64,000 nucleotides of DNA from Fulvivirga sediminis (GCF_016757215.1 NZ_JAESIY010000003.1:1-64000); one strand, 5' to 3'. Positions 28,865 through 37,377 are shown, numbered from the stretch's first letter. Notes: generated by a model from the sequence alone, not told the origin. Made by a program: numbers and translations.

Positions 28865-28902
28865 TGACATAATTGCACAAACTCTTATATGGCAATATGT
28901 CA
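28865..28902. promoter_or_regulatory. Inverted TGACATAATTGC / GCAATATGTCA pair
   Basis: The two arms (28865-28876 and 28892-28902) are complementary apart from one extra A, with 15 bases between them. The TGACAT/ATGTCA half-sites recur in the miaB promoter palindrome at 34493. Possible operator; the function is inference. Confidence 0.35.
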
Positions 28903-28958
28903 GTACTTGCCTCATATATCCTTTTTTTGTACATTATATTATTTAAAATAGTGAGACT

Positions 28959-29669
28959 ATGGATAATTTGAGTAATAATTGGTTTGCCGAAGGCTTGGTG
29001 GATTATGAGTATAAGAAGTATGTTTTGCTAGCTTATCTTAAAAGAGTGACAAACTCATTTGAAGCCAGAAAGTTGTACCCATTCTTGTCTGATCTGGTGG
29101 TGCATTATAATAACCTCATACAATTTAGGGAAAATAAAAGGCAGTTTAATAATGATATGCCAAAAGATCTGACAGGTATAGACAGAGAAAGTTTGGAGCT
29201 TATCTACAGTAGAGTACAAAAAGATGATGAACTGTTAAAGGAGATTGAGAATATTATAGAATTTTCTCTGCCCAGGCTTAAATCATCTGTTAAAGCAGGA
29301 GCAGAGGTGTATGAGTTAGTAGAAGAAAATTGCGAGTTTACTCCTATAGGACTTATGCCATTGTATACTAATGAGGGGTATATGTTTATTAGTAATAATA
29401 GTAAAAAGACTAAGATATATCGCTATGAACTTACTATGCTGGAAACCACTAGAGAAAAATACAGAGCCTTAAATACTTATTTTGTAGAGGCTGTGCAAAA
29501 GGGGTGGGGTACTACTTATGAGAGTATTAAGGTGAGCTTAACTAAGAGATTCAAAGACCTTCCTAATCCTGCTACTTTTCTGTTTTATTCTAAGGAGAAA
29601 TTTCCTTATACTTCTACCTTGGAGCCTGTGGCTAAGCGACTATTAGTAAAGTATATTTCAAATACATGA
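28959..29669 (+). CDS. Hypothetical protein divergent from groES
   Basis: 236 residues that I do not recognise. There is no signal peptide or membrane helix. The N-terminal half looks helical (YKKYVLLAYLKRVTNSFEARKLYP, LIQFRENKRQF). The middle has a strand-rich EYVxLVEENCEFTPIGLMPL-like segment and the C-terminus is basic. It reads as a genuine protein: codon pattern like its neighbours, a clear start, and a long perfect hairpin 27 bp past the stop that serves as terminator. Its promoter region is shared with groES, so a link to protein-folding stress is conceivable but unproven. Confidence 0.75.
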   Translation: MDNLSNNWFAEGLVDYEYKKYVLLAYLKRVTNSFEARKLYPFLSDLVVHYNNLIQFRENKRQFNNDMPKDLTGIDRESLELIYSRVQKDDELLKEIENIIEFSLPRLKSSVKAGAEVYELVEENCEFTPIGLMPLYTNEGYMFISNNSKKTKIYRYELTMLETTREKYRALNTYFVEAVQKGWGTTYESIKVSLTKRFKDLPNPATFLFYSKEKFPYTSTLEPVAKRLLVKYISNT

Positions 29670-29695
29670 AAAACTGATTAAATGGTCAGTACAGT

Positions 29696-29747
29696 GTATC
29701 ATAAAAAAGGCCGTTTCAAATTTTTGAAACGGCCTTTTTTATGATAC
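29696..29747. terminator. Bidirectional terminator with a 25-bp perfect stem
   Basis: The arms 29696-29720 and 29723-29747 are fully complementary with only two bases between them. The core is AAAAAAGGCCGTTTC / GAAACGGCCTTTTTT, so a T run follows the GC core on either strand. It serves the gene at 28959 (plus) and secG (minus). Confidence 0.92.
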
Positions 29748-29756
29748 TATATTTTT

Positions 29757-30155
29757 TTATTCTTCTGTGTCTTCAGCTGGCGCAATTTCTTCAAGAGATC
29801 CTGCATCAGTACCTTCTTCTTCTTCAGCTGGTATTAACTCTTCTCCTGAGTCAGTACCCAATGAAGGCATTGTGGCTCCTCCTTGTTCTTTAGCTCTTTC
29901 TCTAAATTCGTCAACAGGACCTTGTGAAGGCGTGAAAAGGAAGTTAGTAGCGAGAGTAAGTACAATGATGGCTATAGCAAAGCCCCATGTTAATTTTTCT
30001 AATAAATCGCCTGTTTTCTTAACACCAATCATATTGCTGGCTCCTGCACCTCCAAACTGGCTGGTAAGACCACCGCCTTTAGAATCTTGTGCTAAGATGA
30101 TCAATACAAGCATTATAGATGCTAGAATTATTAAACTTAAAACTAATGTAACCAT
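29757..30155 (-). CDS. secG: Preprotein translocase subunit SecG
   Basis: 132 residues. Two membrane helices (about 1-22 and 55-75) flank the conserved QDSKGGGLTSQFGGAGASNMIGVKKTGDLLEKLTW. An acidic, low-complexity tail of ~50 residues follows, a common extension in Bacteroidota SecG. SecG assists SecYEG during protein export. It is the last gene of the miaB-regulator-lptE-unknown-secG transcript, starting 15 bp after the upstream stop. Confidence 0.93.
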   Translation of the reverse strand: MVTLVLSLIILASIMLVLIILAQDSKGGGLTSQFGGAGASNMIGVKKTGDLLEKLTWGFAIAIIVLTLATNFLFTPSQGPVDEFRERAKEQGGATMPSLGTDSGEELIPAEEEEGTDAGSLEEIAPAEDTEE

Positions 30156-30170
30156 TATCTTACTACTAAA

Positions 30171-31154
30171 TTATTTTTGCAAGTCTTTAATTTGAGTCGC
30201 AAAGTACGACTTTTTTTGCGGAAATTTCCAAATTAATTTTTTATATATATCAATAGCCTTATCTTTTTTTCCTTGGCCGATTAATATTTTTGCTAAATTT
30301 TCTGAAACAAGGTCATCACTAAAGTGCGTGCTTGATTCAGATAAATCTACCTGAGCTGCTGAGGAAGGTTTGGCTTTAGCTGACAGTGAGGGCTCTGAAT
30401 TGATGAACTGAGCAATAATTTGATCTTGCTCTTCTTTATTAGTTTTTGACGGAGTGCTGCTCGTTTTTCTTTTAGTAGTTGAGCCACCATCTTTAGCTTC
30501 ACTAGTCTTAGCCTTTGGTTTAGCTTTGGCTGTGGTAGTCTTTTTGTTAGAAGCAGTAGACTTCTTTGAGGTGCTTTTAGTACTAGTCTTAGCTGCCTTT
30601 TTTGCCGTAGATTCTTTGGAGGAAGTAGCCTTGCTGTCTTTTGAAGCGGATGACTCTTCTGTACTCTTTTTAGTGGTGTTTTTTGAGCTTGTTTGTTTCT
30701 CCACCTCTGGGTGTTCTTCTACCCACTCTAAATAAGACTCCTTACTTTTTCTTAGGGCTTCTAGATCTAGCAATACACTATCTCTTAGCTCTTCAGATTG
30801 AAGGCCGTTTTCATCTATAGACACTGAAAAACCAGTTTTTTCTATAGTCTCTGATTCTTCATCATCAGTAGCTATTACTTCCTCTTCAACAGGTTTTTCC
30901 TCTATAATATCTCTCAGCACATGTCTGTCAGAAGCATATAGGGCAGCATATTGCAAAGTCTGAGTTGCTATATCCGTGTTAGCATCATTATTAGCCTTGG
31001 CTATAAGCGTATGTAATATCTGGCTGTAGGGATAGTTTTTAACTAATTCATGAAGTTTGGTCCTATCCTCTTCAGAAATATTATTATAATTTTTGACAAT
31101 TTTAATAAACTTCTGTTTGTTCAAAGCTAATGGATTTGATGAAATTGTATTCAA
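30171..31154 (-). CDS. Conserved hypothetical protein with Lys/Ser/Thr-rich linker and TPR-like end
   Basis: 327 residues. The N-terminal ~90 residues are helical (FIKIVKNYNNISEEDRTKLHELVKNYPYSQILHTL). A long low-complexity linker of K, S, T and A repeats follows (~150-245), recalling histone-H1-like tails. The last ~55 residues look like one TPR (SENLAKILIGQGKKDKAIDIYKKLIWKFPQKKSYFATQI). I recognise it only as a protein often found beside secG and lptE in Bacteroidota. It may be a cytoplasmic scaffold; function is unknown. It is encoded between lptE (27 bp) and secG (15 bp). Confidence 0.75.
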   Translation of the reverse strand: MNTISSNPLALNKQKFIKIVKNYNNISEEDRTKLHELVKNYPYSQILHTLIAKANNDANTDIATQTLQYAALYASDRHVLRDIIEEKPVEEEVIATDDEESETIEKTGFSVSIDENGLQSEELRDSVLLDLEALRKSKESYLEWVEEHPEVEKQTSSKNTTKKSTEESSASKDSKATSSKESTAKKAAKTSTKSTSKKSTASNKKTTTAKAKPKAKTSEAKDGGSTTKRKTSSTPSKTNKEEQDQIIAQFINSEPSLSAKAKPSSAAQVDLSESSTHFSDDLVSENLAKILIGQGKKDKAIDIYKKLIWKFPQKKSYFATQIKDLQK

Positions 31155-31181
31155 AGTTACTAAGTAAAAATATATTAAAAA

Positions 31182-31712
31182 TTACCAATTGGCAACCGAG
31201 GCATTGAATATATCCAAAATTATCTGGTCAAAGATCTCATCAAGCAGTGTGGCCTCAATAGCAGTAAGGTTTTGATCACTATCAAAATCACTATAGAAAG
31301 AGAACGATTTATTCTCAAAGTTAAATTGATCATCTTCCGTGTTTATATATGTAACCTGAACCGTGATGGTAAGTCTGGTGAGTGCAGAAGTATTTCCTCC
31401 TAACTCATCATTATTAGAAGCTGTAGGTGCAATAGGAGTAAGTCTGTACCCTGTAATGCTTCCTTCTAGCTGTAGTTCACCATCTTCATCTACCAAACCT
31501 AGGTTGGTATTTGATAAATAGTAGTCTTTTAGCTTATTAGTGAAAGTCTGTGGCATGTCAGGTGGCCCACCTTCCGCATCATTATAAAATTGCTGGATGG
31601 AAATGGTTTCTGCTGTTATGTTAGCACCTGTAAATGAATAAACACCACATCCTGCTAATGAAAAAGCGGGCAGGACTATCATTAAAAAAATTCTTAAATT
31701 AAAGATCCTCAA
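31182..31712 (-). CDS. lptE: LPS assembly lipoprotein LptE family
   Basis: A lipoprotein signal peptide ends in SLAGCGVYSFTGANI, and the segment after the Cys is the hallmark of Bacteroidota LptE. The rest is strand-rich with a QFYNDAEGGPPDMPQTFTNKLKDYY block. LptE plugs the LptD barrel that inserts lipopolysaccharide into the outer membrane. The start is uncertain. I prefer the TTG at 31712 because it gives a signal peptide with the expected basic N-region (RIFNLRIFLMIVLPAF). The ATG at 31682 would leave only about 11 residues before the Cys. With the TTG start it overlaps the upstream regulator gene by 14 bp. Confidence 0.85.
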   Translation of the reverse strand: MRIFNLRIFLMIVLPAFSLAGCGVYSFTGANITAETISIQQFYNDAEGGPPDMPQTFTNKLKDYYLSNTNLGLVDEDGELQLEGSITGYRLTPIAPTASNNDELGGNTSALTRLTITVQVTYINTEDDQFNFENKSFSFYSDFDSDQNLTAIEATLLDEIFDQIILDIFNASVANW

Positions 31713-32979
31713 GTTCGTATTGTTTGATTTTCCTGTACAAAGTTCGTTCCGAAATACCAAGGTCTTTCGCTGCGTATTTTCTCTTGTTGTTGTTTTTCAT
31801 TAAAGCCTTAATAATCAATTCTTTTTCTTTCTTTTCTATAGAAAGAGAATCGTCTTCTTCAGTTTCATGAGTAATGTCCTGAATATCAGAAGCGTCTTCA
31901 TCGTACTGATTGTGATGATCCGAATTTATGTTGAGAAGTACTGGCTCATCTGGTATTACACTTTGCTGATGATTCAAGCTATTATCGTCCAGATCTTCGA
32001 ATAGTTCGCTATGATCTTCTATAACCTGATGTGCCGATCCTTCTGTTTGTAATGCTTCCAGAACAAATTTTTTCAAATCGTTCATGTCTTTTTTCATATC
32101 AAAAAGCACCTTATACAACAAGTCTCTTTCTGATATGTTCTGGCTGTTCTTTTCCGGATCTTGGTAGAGGGCAGGCAGCTGATTATTATTACCAGGCAAA
32201 TATTTTAAAAGCGTTTCTTTAGTGATGACTTTATCATCAGTAGATAGAACGGATATCTGCTCTGTTAAATTTTTGAGTTGCCTGATGTTTCCCGGAAACC
32301 TATATTGAAGCAGGGTTTCTTTAGCATCTTCAGTAAGTGCAATTGGCTTCACTTTATATTTTTCAGCGAAGTCAGTGGCAAATTTTCTGAATAGTAATTC
32401 TACGTCGTTACCCCTGTCTCTTAAAGGAGGCACGTATATAGGCACCGTACTTAATCTGTAATAAAGGTCTTCTCTAAATTTACCTTCGTCTACAGACTTC
32501 ATAAGATTAACATTAGTAGCAGCTACTACTCTTACATCCGTTTTTAAAACTTTGGAAGAACCTACTTTTATAAACTCACCATTTTCTAAAACTCGTAAAA
32601 GGCGGGCTTGCGTGCCTATAGGCATTTCACCAATTTCATCAAGAAAAATGGTGCCGCCACTCGTTACTTCAAAATAACCCTTTCTGGCTTCATGCGCTCC
32701 TGTAAAGGAGCCTTTTTCATGGCCAAAAAGCTCAGAGTCGATAGTGCCCTCAGGTATAGAGCCACAGTTGATAGCTATAAACTGGTTATGCTTTCTGGGG
32801 CTGAGATAATGTATTATTTTACTGAAAGATTCTTTACCACTACCGCTTTCACCTGTAATAAGTACAGACATATCAGTAGGGGCTACCTGCATTGCTACTT
32901 GTATGGCATGATTTAGTAAGGAAGAGTTTCCAATAATACCAAATCGTTGTTTTATACTCTGAATTTCAGATTCAACCAT
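31699..32979 (-). CDS. Sigma54 activator without receiver domain (AAA+ plus Fis-type HTH)
   Basis: 426 residues. The AAA+ domain begins almost at the N-terminus (~12-250): Walker A GESGSGKE (43-50), the sigma54-contacting loop GSFTGA (90-95, a GAFTGA variant), Walker B GGTIFLDEIGEM, and the arginine-finger region FREDLYYRL. A long acidic linker (~260-375) leads to a C-terminal Fis-type helix-turn-helix (KKYAAKDLGISERTLYRKI-like). With no input domain, its activity must be set by expression level or a partner protein. It lies 3 bp after miaB and overlaps lptE, an envelope-biogenesis context. Confidence 0.92.
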   Translation of the reverse strand: MVESEIQSIKQRFGIIGNSSLLNHAIQVAMQVAPTDMSVLITGESGSGKESFSKIIHYLSPRKHNQFIAINCGSIPEGTIDSELFGHEKGSFTGAHEARKGYFEVTSGGTIFLDEIGEMPIGTQARLLRVLENGEFIKVGSSKVLKTDVRVVAATNVNLMKSVDEGKFREDLYYRLSTVPIYVPPLRDRGNDVELLFRKFATDFAEKYKVKPIALTEDAKETLLQYRFPGNIRQLKNLTEQISVLSTDDKVITKETLLKYLPGNNNQLPALYQDPEKNSQNISERDLLYKVLFDMKKDMNDLKKFVLEALQTEGSAHQVIEDHSELFEDLDDNSLNHQQSVIPDEPVLLNINSDHHNQYDEDASDIQDITHETEEDDSLSIEKKEKELIIKALMKNNNKRKYAAKDLGISERTLYRKIKQYELEDL

Positions 32980-32982
32980 CTT

Positions 32983-34443
32983 TTAATCTACTATTTTACC
33001 AAATAACGTAGCAGCAGAGCAATCTTCTACTAAAACATTAACATATTGACCTTTTTTATATCCTTTTTTCGGGAAAATCACCACTTTATTAGCTGTATTT
33101 CTTCCTTGCAAGTCATCCTCAGATCTTTTTGAGAAGCCTTCTATAAGCACTTTATGTACTTTTCCTATGTCTCTTTTGTTTCTTTCTAAAGCATGAGCTT
33201 GCTGTTTGGCTATGATCTCACTTAGTCGGCGCTTTTTCACTTCTAAAGGAATGTCATCTTCCAGTTTTTTAGCAGCAAGAGTTCCTGGCCTTTCACTGTA
33301 AAAGAACATGTATGAGAAGTCATACTTTACATAATCCATTAACGTGAGTGTATCCTTATGCTCTTCTTCTGTTTCCGAACAAAAACCTGCTATCATGTCA
33401 GATGATATACCACAATCTTCACCAATAATCCTCCTAATGGCATCTACACGTTCTTTATACCACTCTCTGGTATAAGTTCTGTTCATTAGTTCCAGCACCC
33501 TGGTGTTTCCGCTTTGTGCGGGTAGATGTATATAGTTACAGATATTATCGTACTTTTTCATAGTATAAAGTACTTCATCTGTTATGTCTTTAGGGTGAGA
33601 GGTACTAAATCTAACCCTGAGCTCAGGACTTACCTGTGCTACCATTTCTAAAAGGTGAGCGAAATTCGTTACTTCGGAGATTTCTGATTTCTCTAATTTC
33701 GCCTTATTATTAATTTCTTTGCTCCATTTATAGGAGTCTACGTTTTGTCCTAACAAGGTCACTTCTTTGTAGCCTTGGTCAAACAGATTTTGAGCCTCAG
33801 CTACAATAGAATGAGGGTCTCTGCTTCTTTCTCTACCTCTGGTGAAAGGCACTACGCAGAAAGAACACATATTGTCACAACCTCTCATGATAGATATAAA
33901 GGCAGTTACGCCATTGCTGTTTAGCCTTATGGGGCTAATATCTGCATATGTTTCTTCTCTGGAGAGAAAGGTGTTTACGGCTTTTTGTCCATTATCTACA
34001 CTCTGAACAAGATTAGGTAGGTCTCTGTAGGCGTCAGGCCCTACTACCAAGTCTACGATTTTTTCTTCTTCAAGTAATTTATCTTTTAAGCGCTCAGCCA
34101 TACAGCCTAGCACGCCTATCATCATTTCAGGCTTATTTTTTTTGACATTATTAAACTGGCTGAGACGCTTCCTTACGGTTTGTTCTGCTTTTTCACGAAT
34201 GGAGCAAGTGTTTAGAAAAACCACATCTGCTTCATTAAAGTCTGAGGTAGTATCAAAACCTTCTTTTTTCATAATAGATGATACTATCTCACTGTCGGAG
34301 AAGTTCATCTGACAGCCGTAGCTTTCTATGTAGACCTTTCTGTCTTTACCAGTGTCTTCAGTTTCAGATACTTTAAAGGTTTCACAGGCTTCGTTCTGGT
34401 CATCTCCTTTTATAATATCAATGTCTGCTATCACATTATCCAT
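32983..34443 (-). CDS. miaB: tRNA-2-methylthio-N6-dimethylallyladenosine synthase MiaB
   Basis: About 486 residues from the ATG at 34443. An in-frame ATG at 34479 lies upstream of the likely promoter box and is rejected. Domains in order are the N-terminal methylthiotransferase domain ([35 protein letters not shown]), the radical-SAM core with [20 protein letters not shown] (the C-x3-C-x2-C cluster), and a C-terminal TRAM domain. It adds the methylthio group to i6A37 of tRNAs. It is the first gene of the operon with the sigma54 activator, lptE and secG. Confidence 0.96.
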   Translation of the reverse strand: MDNVIADIDIIKGDDQNEACETFKVSETEDTGKDRKVYIESYGCQMNFSDSEIVSSIMKKEGFDTTSDFNEADVVFLNTCSIREKAEQTVRKRLSQFNNVKKNKPEMMIGVLGCMAERLKDKLLEEEKIVDLVVGPDAYRDLPNLVQSVDNGQKAVNTFLSREETYADISPIRLNSNGVTAFISIMRGCDNMCSFCVVPFTRGRERSRDPHSIVAEAQNLFDQGYKEVTLLGQNVDSYKWSKEINNKAKLEKSEISEVTNFAHLLEMVAQVSPELRVRFSTSHPKDITDEVLYTMKKYDNICNYIHLPAQSGNTRVLELMNRTYTREWYKERVDAIRRIIGEDCGISSDMIAGFCSETEEEHKDTLTLMDYVKYDFSYMFFYSERPGTLAAKKLEDDIPLEVKKRRLSEIIAKQQAHALERNKRDIGKVHKVLIEGFSKRSEDDLQGRNTANKVVIFPKKGYKKGQYVNVLVEDCSAATLFGKIVD

Positions 34444-34467
34444 GGTTCGCTCAGTTATATAGAAATG

Positions 34468-34475
34468 CAAAGGTA
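34468..34475 (-). promoter_or_regulatory. -7 promoter box of the miaB operon
   Basis: The minus strand reads TACCTTTG, a perfect TAnnTTTG, 25 bases before the miaB ATG at 34443. It supports that start over the ATG at 34479, which would lie upstream of the transcript. Confidence 0.5.
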
Positions 34476-34492
34476 ACAATATGCTTTGAAAG

Positions 34493-34505
34493 TGACATAA
34501 TGTCA
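34493..34505. promoter_or_regulatory. Palindrome TGACATAATGTCA in the miaB promoter
   Basis: A perfect 13-bp palindrome about 18-30 bp upstream of the -7 box, covering the -33 region. It shares the TGACAT half-site with the groES upstream region. Probable operator; the regulator is unknown. Confidence 0.4.
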
Positions 34506-34509
34506 GTAA

Positions 34510-35814
34510 CTATTTTACTTTTATTGTTGGGTTACCTAGTAGTTCTAAGATAGCCTTGGCTTTTAAAAGGCATTCTTCATATTCTTTCTCAGGAATAGCA
34601 TCATAAGTAATGGCACTGCCTACCTGAAAGGAGAGGGTGGAGTTAGAAGCATTGTATAAAATACTTCTTATTACCACGTTGAAGTCGAAGTCTCCCGTAG
34701 GACTGAAGTATCCCATGGCTCCAGAATAAAGGCCGCGTTTATTGTTTTCATATTTTTCGATGAGTTCCATCACTTTTATTTTTGGGGCCCCTGTCATACT
34801 GCCCATAGGGAAGGCATTTTTTATAGCCTCTATGGCTGTTACCTCAGGGCTCAGGGTAGAGGTGATGGTTGATATCATTTGATGCAGTTGATGAAAGGAA
34901 TAAATACCAAATAGTTCTTCAGGTTTAATAGTGCCGTATTGAGAGCTTTTGGCGAGGTCGTTTCTTACCAGGTCAACAATCATCATGTTCTCGGCAAGCT
35001 CTTTTACATCCTTTCTTAAAGATTTTTTTATGAAATCATCTTCTGTTTTATTACTACCTCTTTTTGCAGTGCCTTTAATAGGTTGAGAAACCAACTTTTG
35101 CCCTTCTTTTTTCATGAATCTTTCAGGGCTCGCGCAGATCAAATAGTAATTATTAAACTTATGGAAAACTGAAAATGGAGTGGGTGAAGTGGTGGTTAGT
35201 AGTTCGTAGGCATGGAGAGGCGAAAAGTCTTTGGTATTGGTATGGAAGTCTATACAATAGTTAATCTCATAAATATCGCCTTCTACTATATGTTGTTTGA
35301 GCTTTTTTACTTTGCCGATGTACTCTTCTCTGGAAGTGCCTGCATATATTTCATTTATAGGCTCTAGGAGGGAGGTTGAATGGGGGGCAATCGCTTCAAT
35401 GTTTTTAATAATAGATTGGGGATCACTATTATAGGTTTCTATGGATATGTTTTTATCATCCCATAAAATCACTGTTTCGGGTTGATAAAAGAATATATCA
35501 GGAAAGTTTAACCTGTCAGTGTTAGAACTACTTAGCTTCTCAATATTATTCTTGAGGTCATAGCCAAAGTGGCCAATAAGCCAATCTTTATGGATCTCTT
35601 GAAATTGTTGCAAGTCAAGAAACGGATCGGAAGATTTGAAAGGTATAATTTGGGTTGCGTTAAAAGCAAGCAGGTTTTTAAAGCCTTGATAGGGGATGTT
35701 GGCTATATTATTAGCACTGAAATATGAACAATAATCATAGCGCTGAGAGAAATGAAGAGCTTTCTTTATAAATTGTTCAACGTTATCTGGATTATAGTGT
35801 AAGGCTTTTCGCAA
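34510..35814 (-). CDS. pabB: Aminodeoxychorismate synthase component I
   Basis: 434 residues of the chorismate-binding anthranilate/aminodeoxychorismate synthase family. The diagnostic motif is SQPIKGTAKRG: PabB carries Lys where TrpE has Ala (PIAGT). Other conserved blocks are ENMMIVDLVRNDLAK, the MGSMTGAPKIKVMELIE core and YSGAMGYFSPTGDFDFNVVIRS. With a glutaminase partner it makes 4-amino-4-deoxychorismate for folate synthesis; no partner gene is nearby. The length is somewhat short, with a divergent N-terminus. miaB starts 66 bp downstream on the same strand but has its own promoter. Confidence 0.88.
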   Translation of the reverse strand: MRKALHYNPDNVEQFIKKALHFSQRYDYCSYFSANNIANIPYQGFKNLLAFNATQIIPFKSSDPFLDLQQFQEIHKDWLIGHFGYDLKNNIEKLSSSNTDRLNFPDIFFYQPETVILWDDKNISIETYNSDPQSIIKNIEAIAPHSTSLLEPINEIYAGTSREEYIGKVKKLKQHIVEGDIYEINYCIDFHTNTKDFSPLHAYELLTTTSPTPFSVFHKFNNYYLICASPERFMKKEGQKLVSQPIKGTAKRGSNKTEDDFIKKSLRKDVKELAENMMIVDLVRNDLAKSSQYGTIKPEELFGIYSFHQLHQMISTITSTLSPEVTAIEAIKNAFPMGSMTGAPKIKVMELIEKYENNKRGLYSGAMGYFSPTGDFDFNVVIRSILYNASNSTLSFQVGSAITYDAIPEKEYEECLLKAKAILELLGNPTIKVK

Positions 35815-35837
35815 AATTCTTTTTAACGCAAATAAAT

Positions 35838-35876
35838 ATAAAAAATAAACCGGCTCAAAATGTAATTTTGGCCGGT
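35838..35876 (-). terminator. Terminator of the YceI gene
   Basis: The minus strand folds ACCGGCCAAAAT / ATTTTGAGCCGGT (one bulge) around a 3-base loop, then runs into TTATTTTTTAT. Confidence 0.75.
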
Positions 35877-35905
35877 CTAAGATCTTTATCTGCTAAAAAG
35901 ATAAA

Positions 35906-36649
35906 TTACATAGCAGGAGCTTCAGAAGCTTTGATGTCAAATCCTACGTTTACAGTATCGTAAATGAATTTGTCTTTGGCTTTGTCTACAGCGTCAGCTT
36001 CAGCAGAATAAGTAAGTCCCCATAAAGTTCTGTCAATATTGAATTTAGCTTTAGCAGAAAGTCCACTTTCAGCTACTTTCACTACTGCAGGGAAAGAAAT
36101 ACTTAACGTTTTTCCTCTCATGGTAAGGTTACCTGTGATTTTATGAGAAGGAGACTCTACCATAAACTCATCAGCACTAGCAGGCTTGTATTCTGAATCA
36201 AATTCTTCTTTAACTTCTACAGAATCACCAGCAGTGTAAGGCTCTACTGATGTGATTACAAACTCAGCAGTAGGGTGGTTCTCAGCATCAAAGAAATCAG
36301 CTGATTTTAAGTGACCTTCTAACTTGCCTCTCATTTCGTCATCATCAGCAATATCAGTATTTTTAATATTAGCGATGTCTAAAGTAATAGTACCACCTAC
36401 TATTTCATCTCCGTTAACAGCAATGCTTCCCTGGCTGATAGGAATAGTTCCATCATGCTTTCCTGTAGGCTTGCTACCGATCCAGGTAACAGTGCTTTCA
36501 TCTGCATTTACTGCGTATTCTTTTGATGCTTCTACTTGTTCTACTTCCTTAGCTTCTGAAACTTCAGCATCAGTGCCTTCTTTTTTCTGTCCACAAGAGG
36601 CTAATATTCCTGCAGATAGCAATAAAATAAAAAAGCTGTTTTTCTTCAT
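35906..36649 (-). CDS. YceI family lipoprotein
   Basis: 247 residues. A lipoprotein signal peptide ends at ILASC (Cys19), followed by a Glu-rich linker. The YceI lipocalin-like barrel runs from about residue 48 (DESTVTWIGSKPTGKHDGTI) with the family blocks GGTITLDIANIKNTD, LEGHLKSADFFDAENHPTAEFVI and GNLTMRGKTLSISFP. YceI proteins bind long hydrophobic molecules such as isoprenoids. It is a single gene with a terminator and two overlapping TAnnTTTG boxes upstream. Confidence 0.93.
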   Translation of the reverse strand: MKKNSFFILLLSAGILASCGQKKEGTDAEVSEAKEVEQVEASKEYAVNADESTVTWIGSKPTGKHDGTIPISQGSIAVNGDEIVGGTITLDIANIKNTDIADDDEMRGKLEGHLKSADFFDAENHPTAEFVITSVEPYTAGDSVEVKEEFDSEYKPASADEFMVESPSHKITGNLTMRGKTLSISFPAVVKVAESGLSAKAKFNIDRTLWGLTYSAEADAVDKAKDKFIYDTVNVGFDIKASEAPAM

Positions 36650-36689
36650 TTGTCTTTCTTTTAGTTTGGTTAATTTGTGATGTAAGTAT

Positions 36690-36717
36690 CAAATTTAATA
36701 TACTACAAAAGTATCAA
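36690..36717 (-). promoter_or_regulatory. Promoter of the YceI gene
   Basis: The minus strand has TTG (36717-36715), 17 bases, then TAAATTTG (36697-36690), matching the Bacteroidota TTG/TAnnTTTG promoter. A second perfect box TACTTTTG (36713-36706) overlaps it. The start codon is 41 bp downstream of the first box. Confidence 0.5.
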
Positions 36718-36754
36718 TTTAACTAATAATCAATAATTGTGGAAACATTAAAAT

Positions 36755-37264
36755 ATGGCACTGATAAAAAAAATTAAAAAATCAATCCCAAAATTCGGTG
36801 AAAATTGCTTCTTAGCAGATACATGTGTAGTGATAGGTGACGTTACTATGGGAAATAATTGTACCGTTTGGTTTAATGCCATAGTGAGAGGGGATGTTCA
36901 TTCAATAACTATTGGAGATGAAACTAATATTCAGGATGGGGCGATTATTCACTGTACTTATCAAAAAGCAAAAACAGTAATAGGAAGCAGGGTATCTATT
37001 GCTCATGGTGCCATAGTACACGGCTGTGAAATAGAAGATGATGTACTTATAGGTATGAAGGCCGTAGTGATGGATAATGCCATTGTTAAAACTGGGTCAG
37101 TGATAGCCGCAGGAGCCATTGTATTACCGGGTACCGTGGTAGAGGCAGGAAGCATCTATGCAGGTGTGCCAGCAAAGAAAGTGAAGGATACAGGGCCAGA
37201 AATGAAAGAAGTTATTGAAAGAACAGCTAAGAACTATCCTATGTATGCTAGTTGGTATGATTAA
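36755..37264 (+). CDS. Gamma-carbonic anhydrase family protein (left-handed beta-helix)
   Basis: 169 residues of hexapeptide repeats. It has the gamma-CA landmarks NCTVWFNAIVRGDVHSITIGDETNIQDGAIIHCT and VSIAHGAIVHGCEIEDDVLIGMKAVV, which include the three zinc-ligand histidines. Family members are cytoplasmic trimers that hydrate CO2 or bind acyl/metal cofactors. Many are catalytically untested, so true carbonic anhydrase activity is not assured. It is divergent from the YceI gene across 105 bp. Confidence 0.92.
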   Translation: MALIKKIKKSIPKFGENCFLADTCVVIGDVTMGNNCTVWFNAIVRGDVHSITIGDETNIQDGAIIHCTYQKAKTVIGSRVSIAHGAIVHGCEIEDDVLIGMKAVVMDNAIVKTGSVIAAGAIVLPGTVVEAGSIYAGVPAKKVKDTGPEMKEVIERTAKNYPMYASWYD

Positions 37265-37344
37265 AAGATTTTAACAATAAAAAGGATATTAGGAGGAATA
37301 TTGCTTCTAGTGTTAGAATTCATAGAGTTTAGATGAAGAATGCA

Positions 37345-37377
37345 AATAATTCCTCTTGAATTTAAAGAGAAATTATT
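37345..37377 (+). terminator. Hairpin, possible weak terminator
   Basis: AATAATTCCTCTT pairs with AAGAGAAATTATT except for one mismatch, followed by TTAATTTAAG. It lies in the 153-bp gap after the carbonic anhydrase gene. The T-rich tail is poor. Confidence 0.35.

Noticed and set aside
28723-28958. CIRCE (HrcA operator) upstream of groES
   Set aside because: The TTAGCACTC-N9-GAGTGCTAA pattern is not present; the palindrome there is a different sequence.
29767-30195. Plus-strand open frame of 142 codons over secG
   Set aside because: It is antisense to secG and its low-complexity tail; no domain and no start signal.
30454-30735. Plus-strand frame of 93 codons that looks hydrophobic (Leu/Val/Phe-rich)
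   Set aside because: It is the antisense reading of the Lys/Ser/Thr-rich linker of the gene at 30171-31154; the apparent membrane protein is an artefact of that composition.
34444-34479. Longer miaB reading frame from the ATG at 34479
   Set aside because: The TACCTTTG promoter box lies downstream of that ATG, and the extra residues do not resemble MiaB.
37292-37304. Sigma54-like AGGAGGAATATTGC before the gene at 37418
   Set aside because: The spacing between GG and GC is one base too short, and it is more than 100 bp from the start codon.
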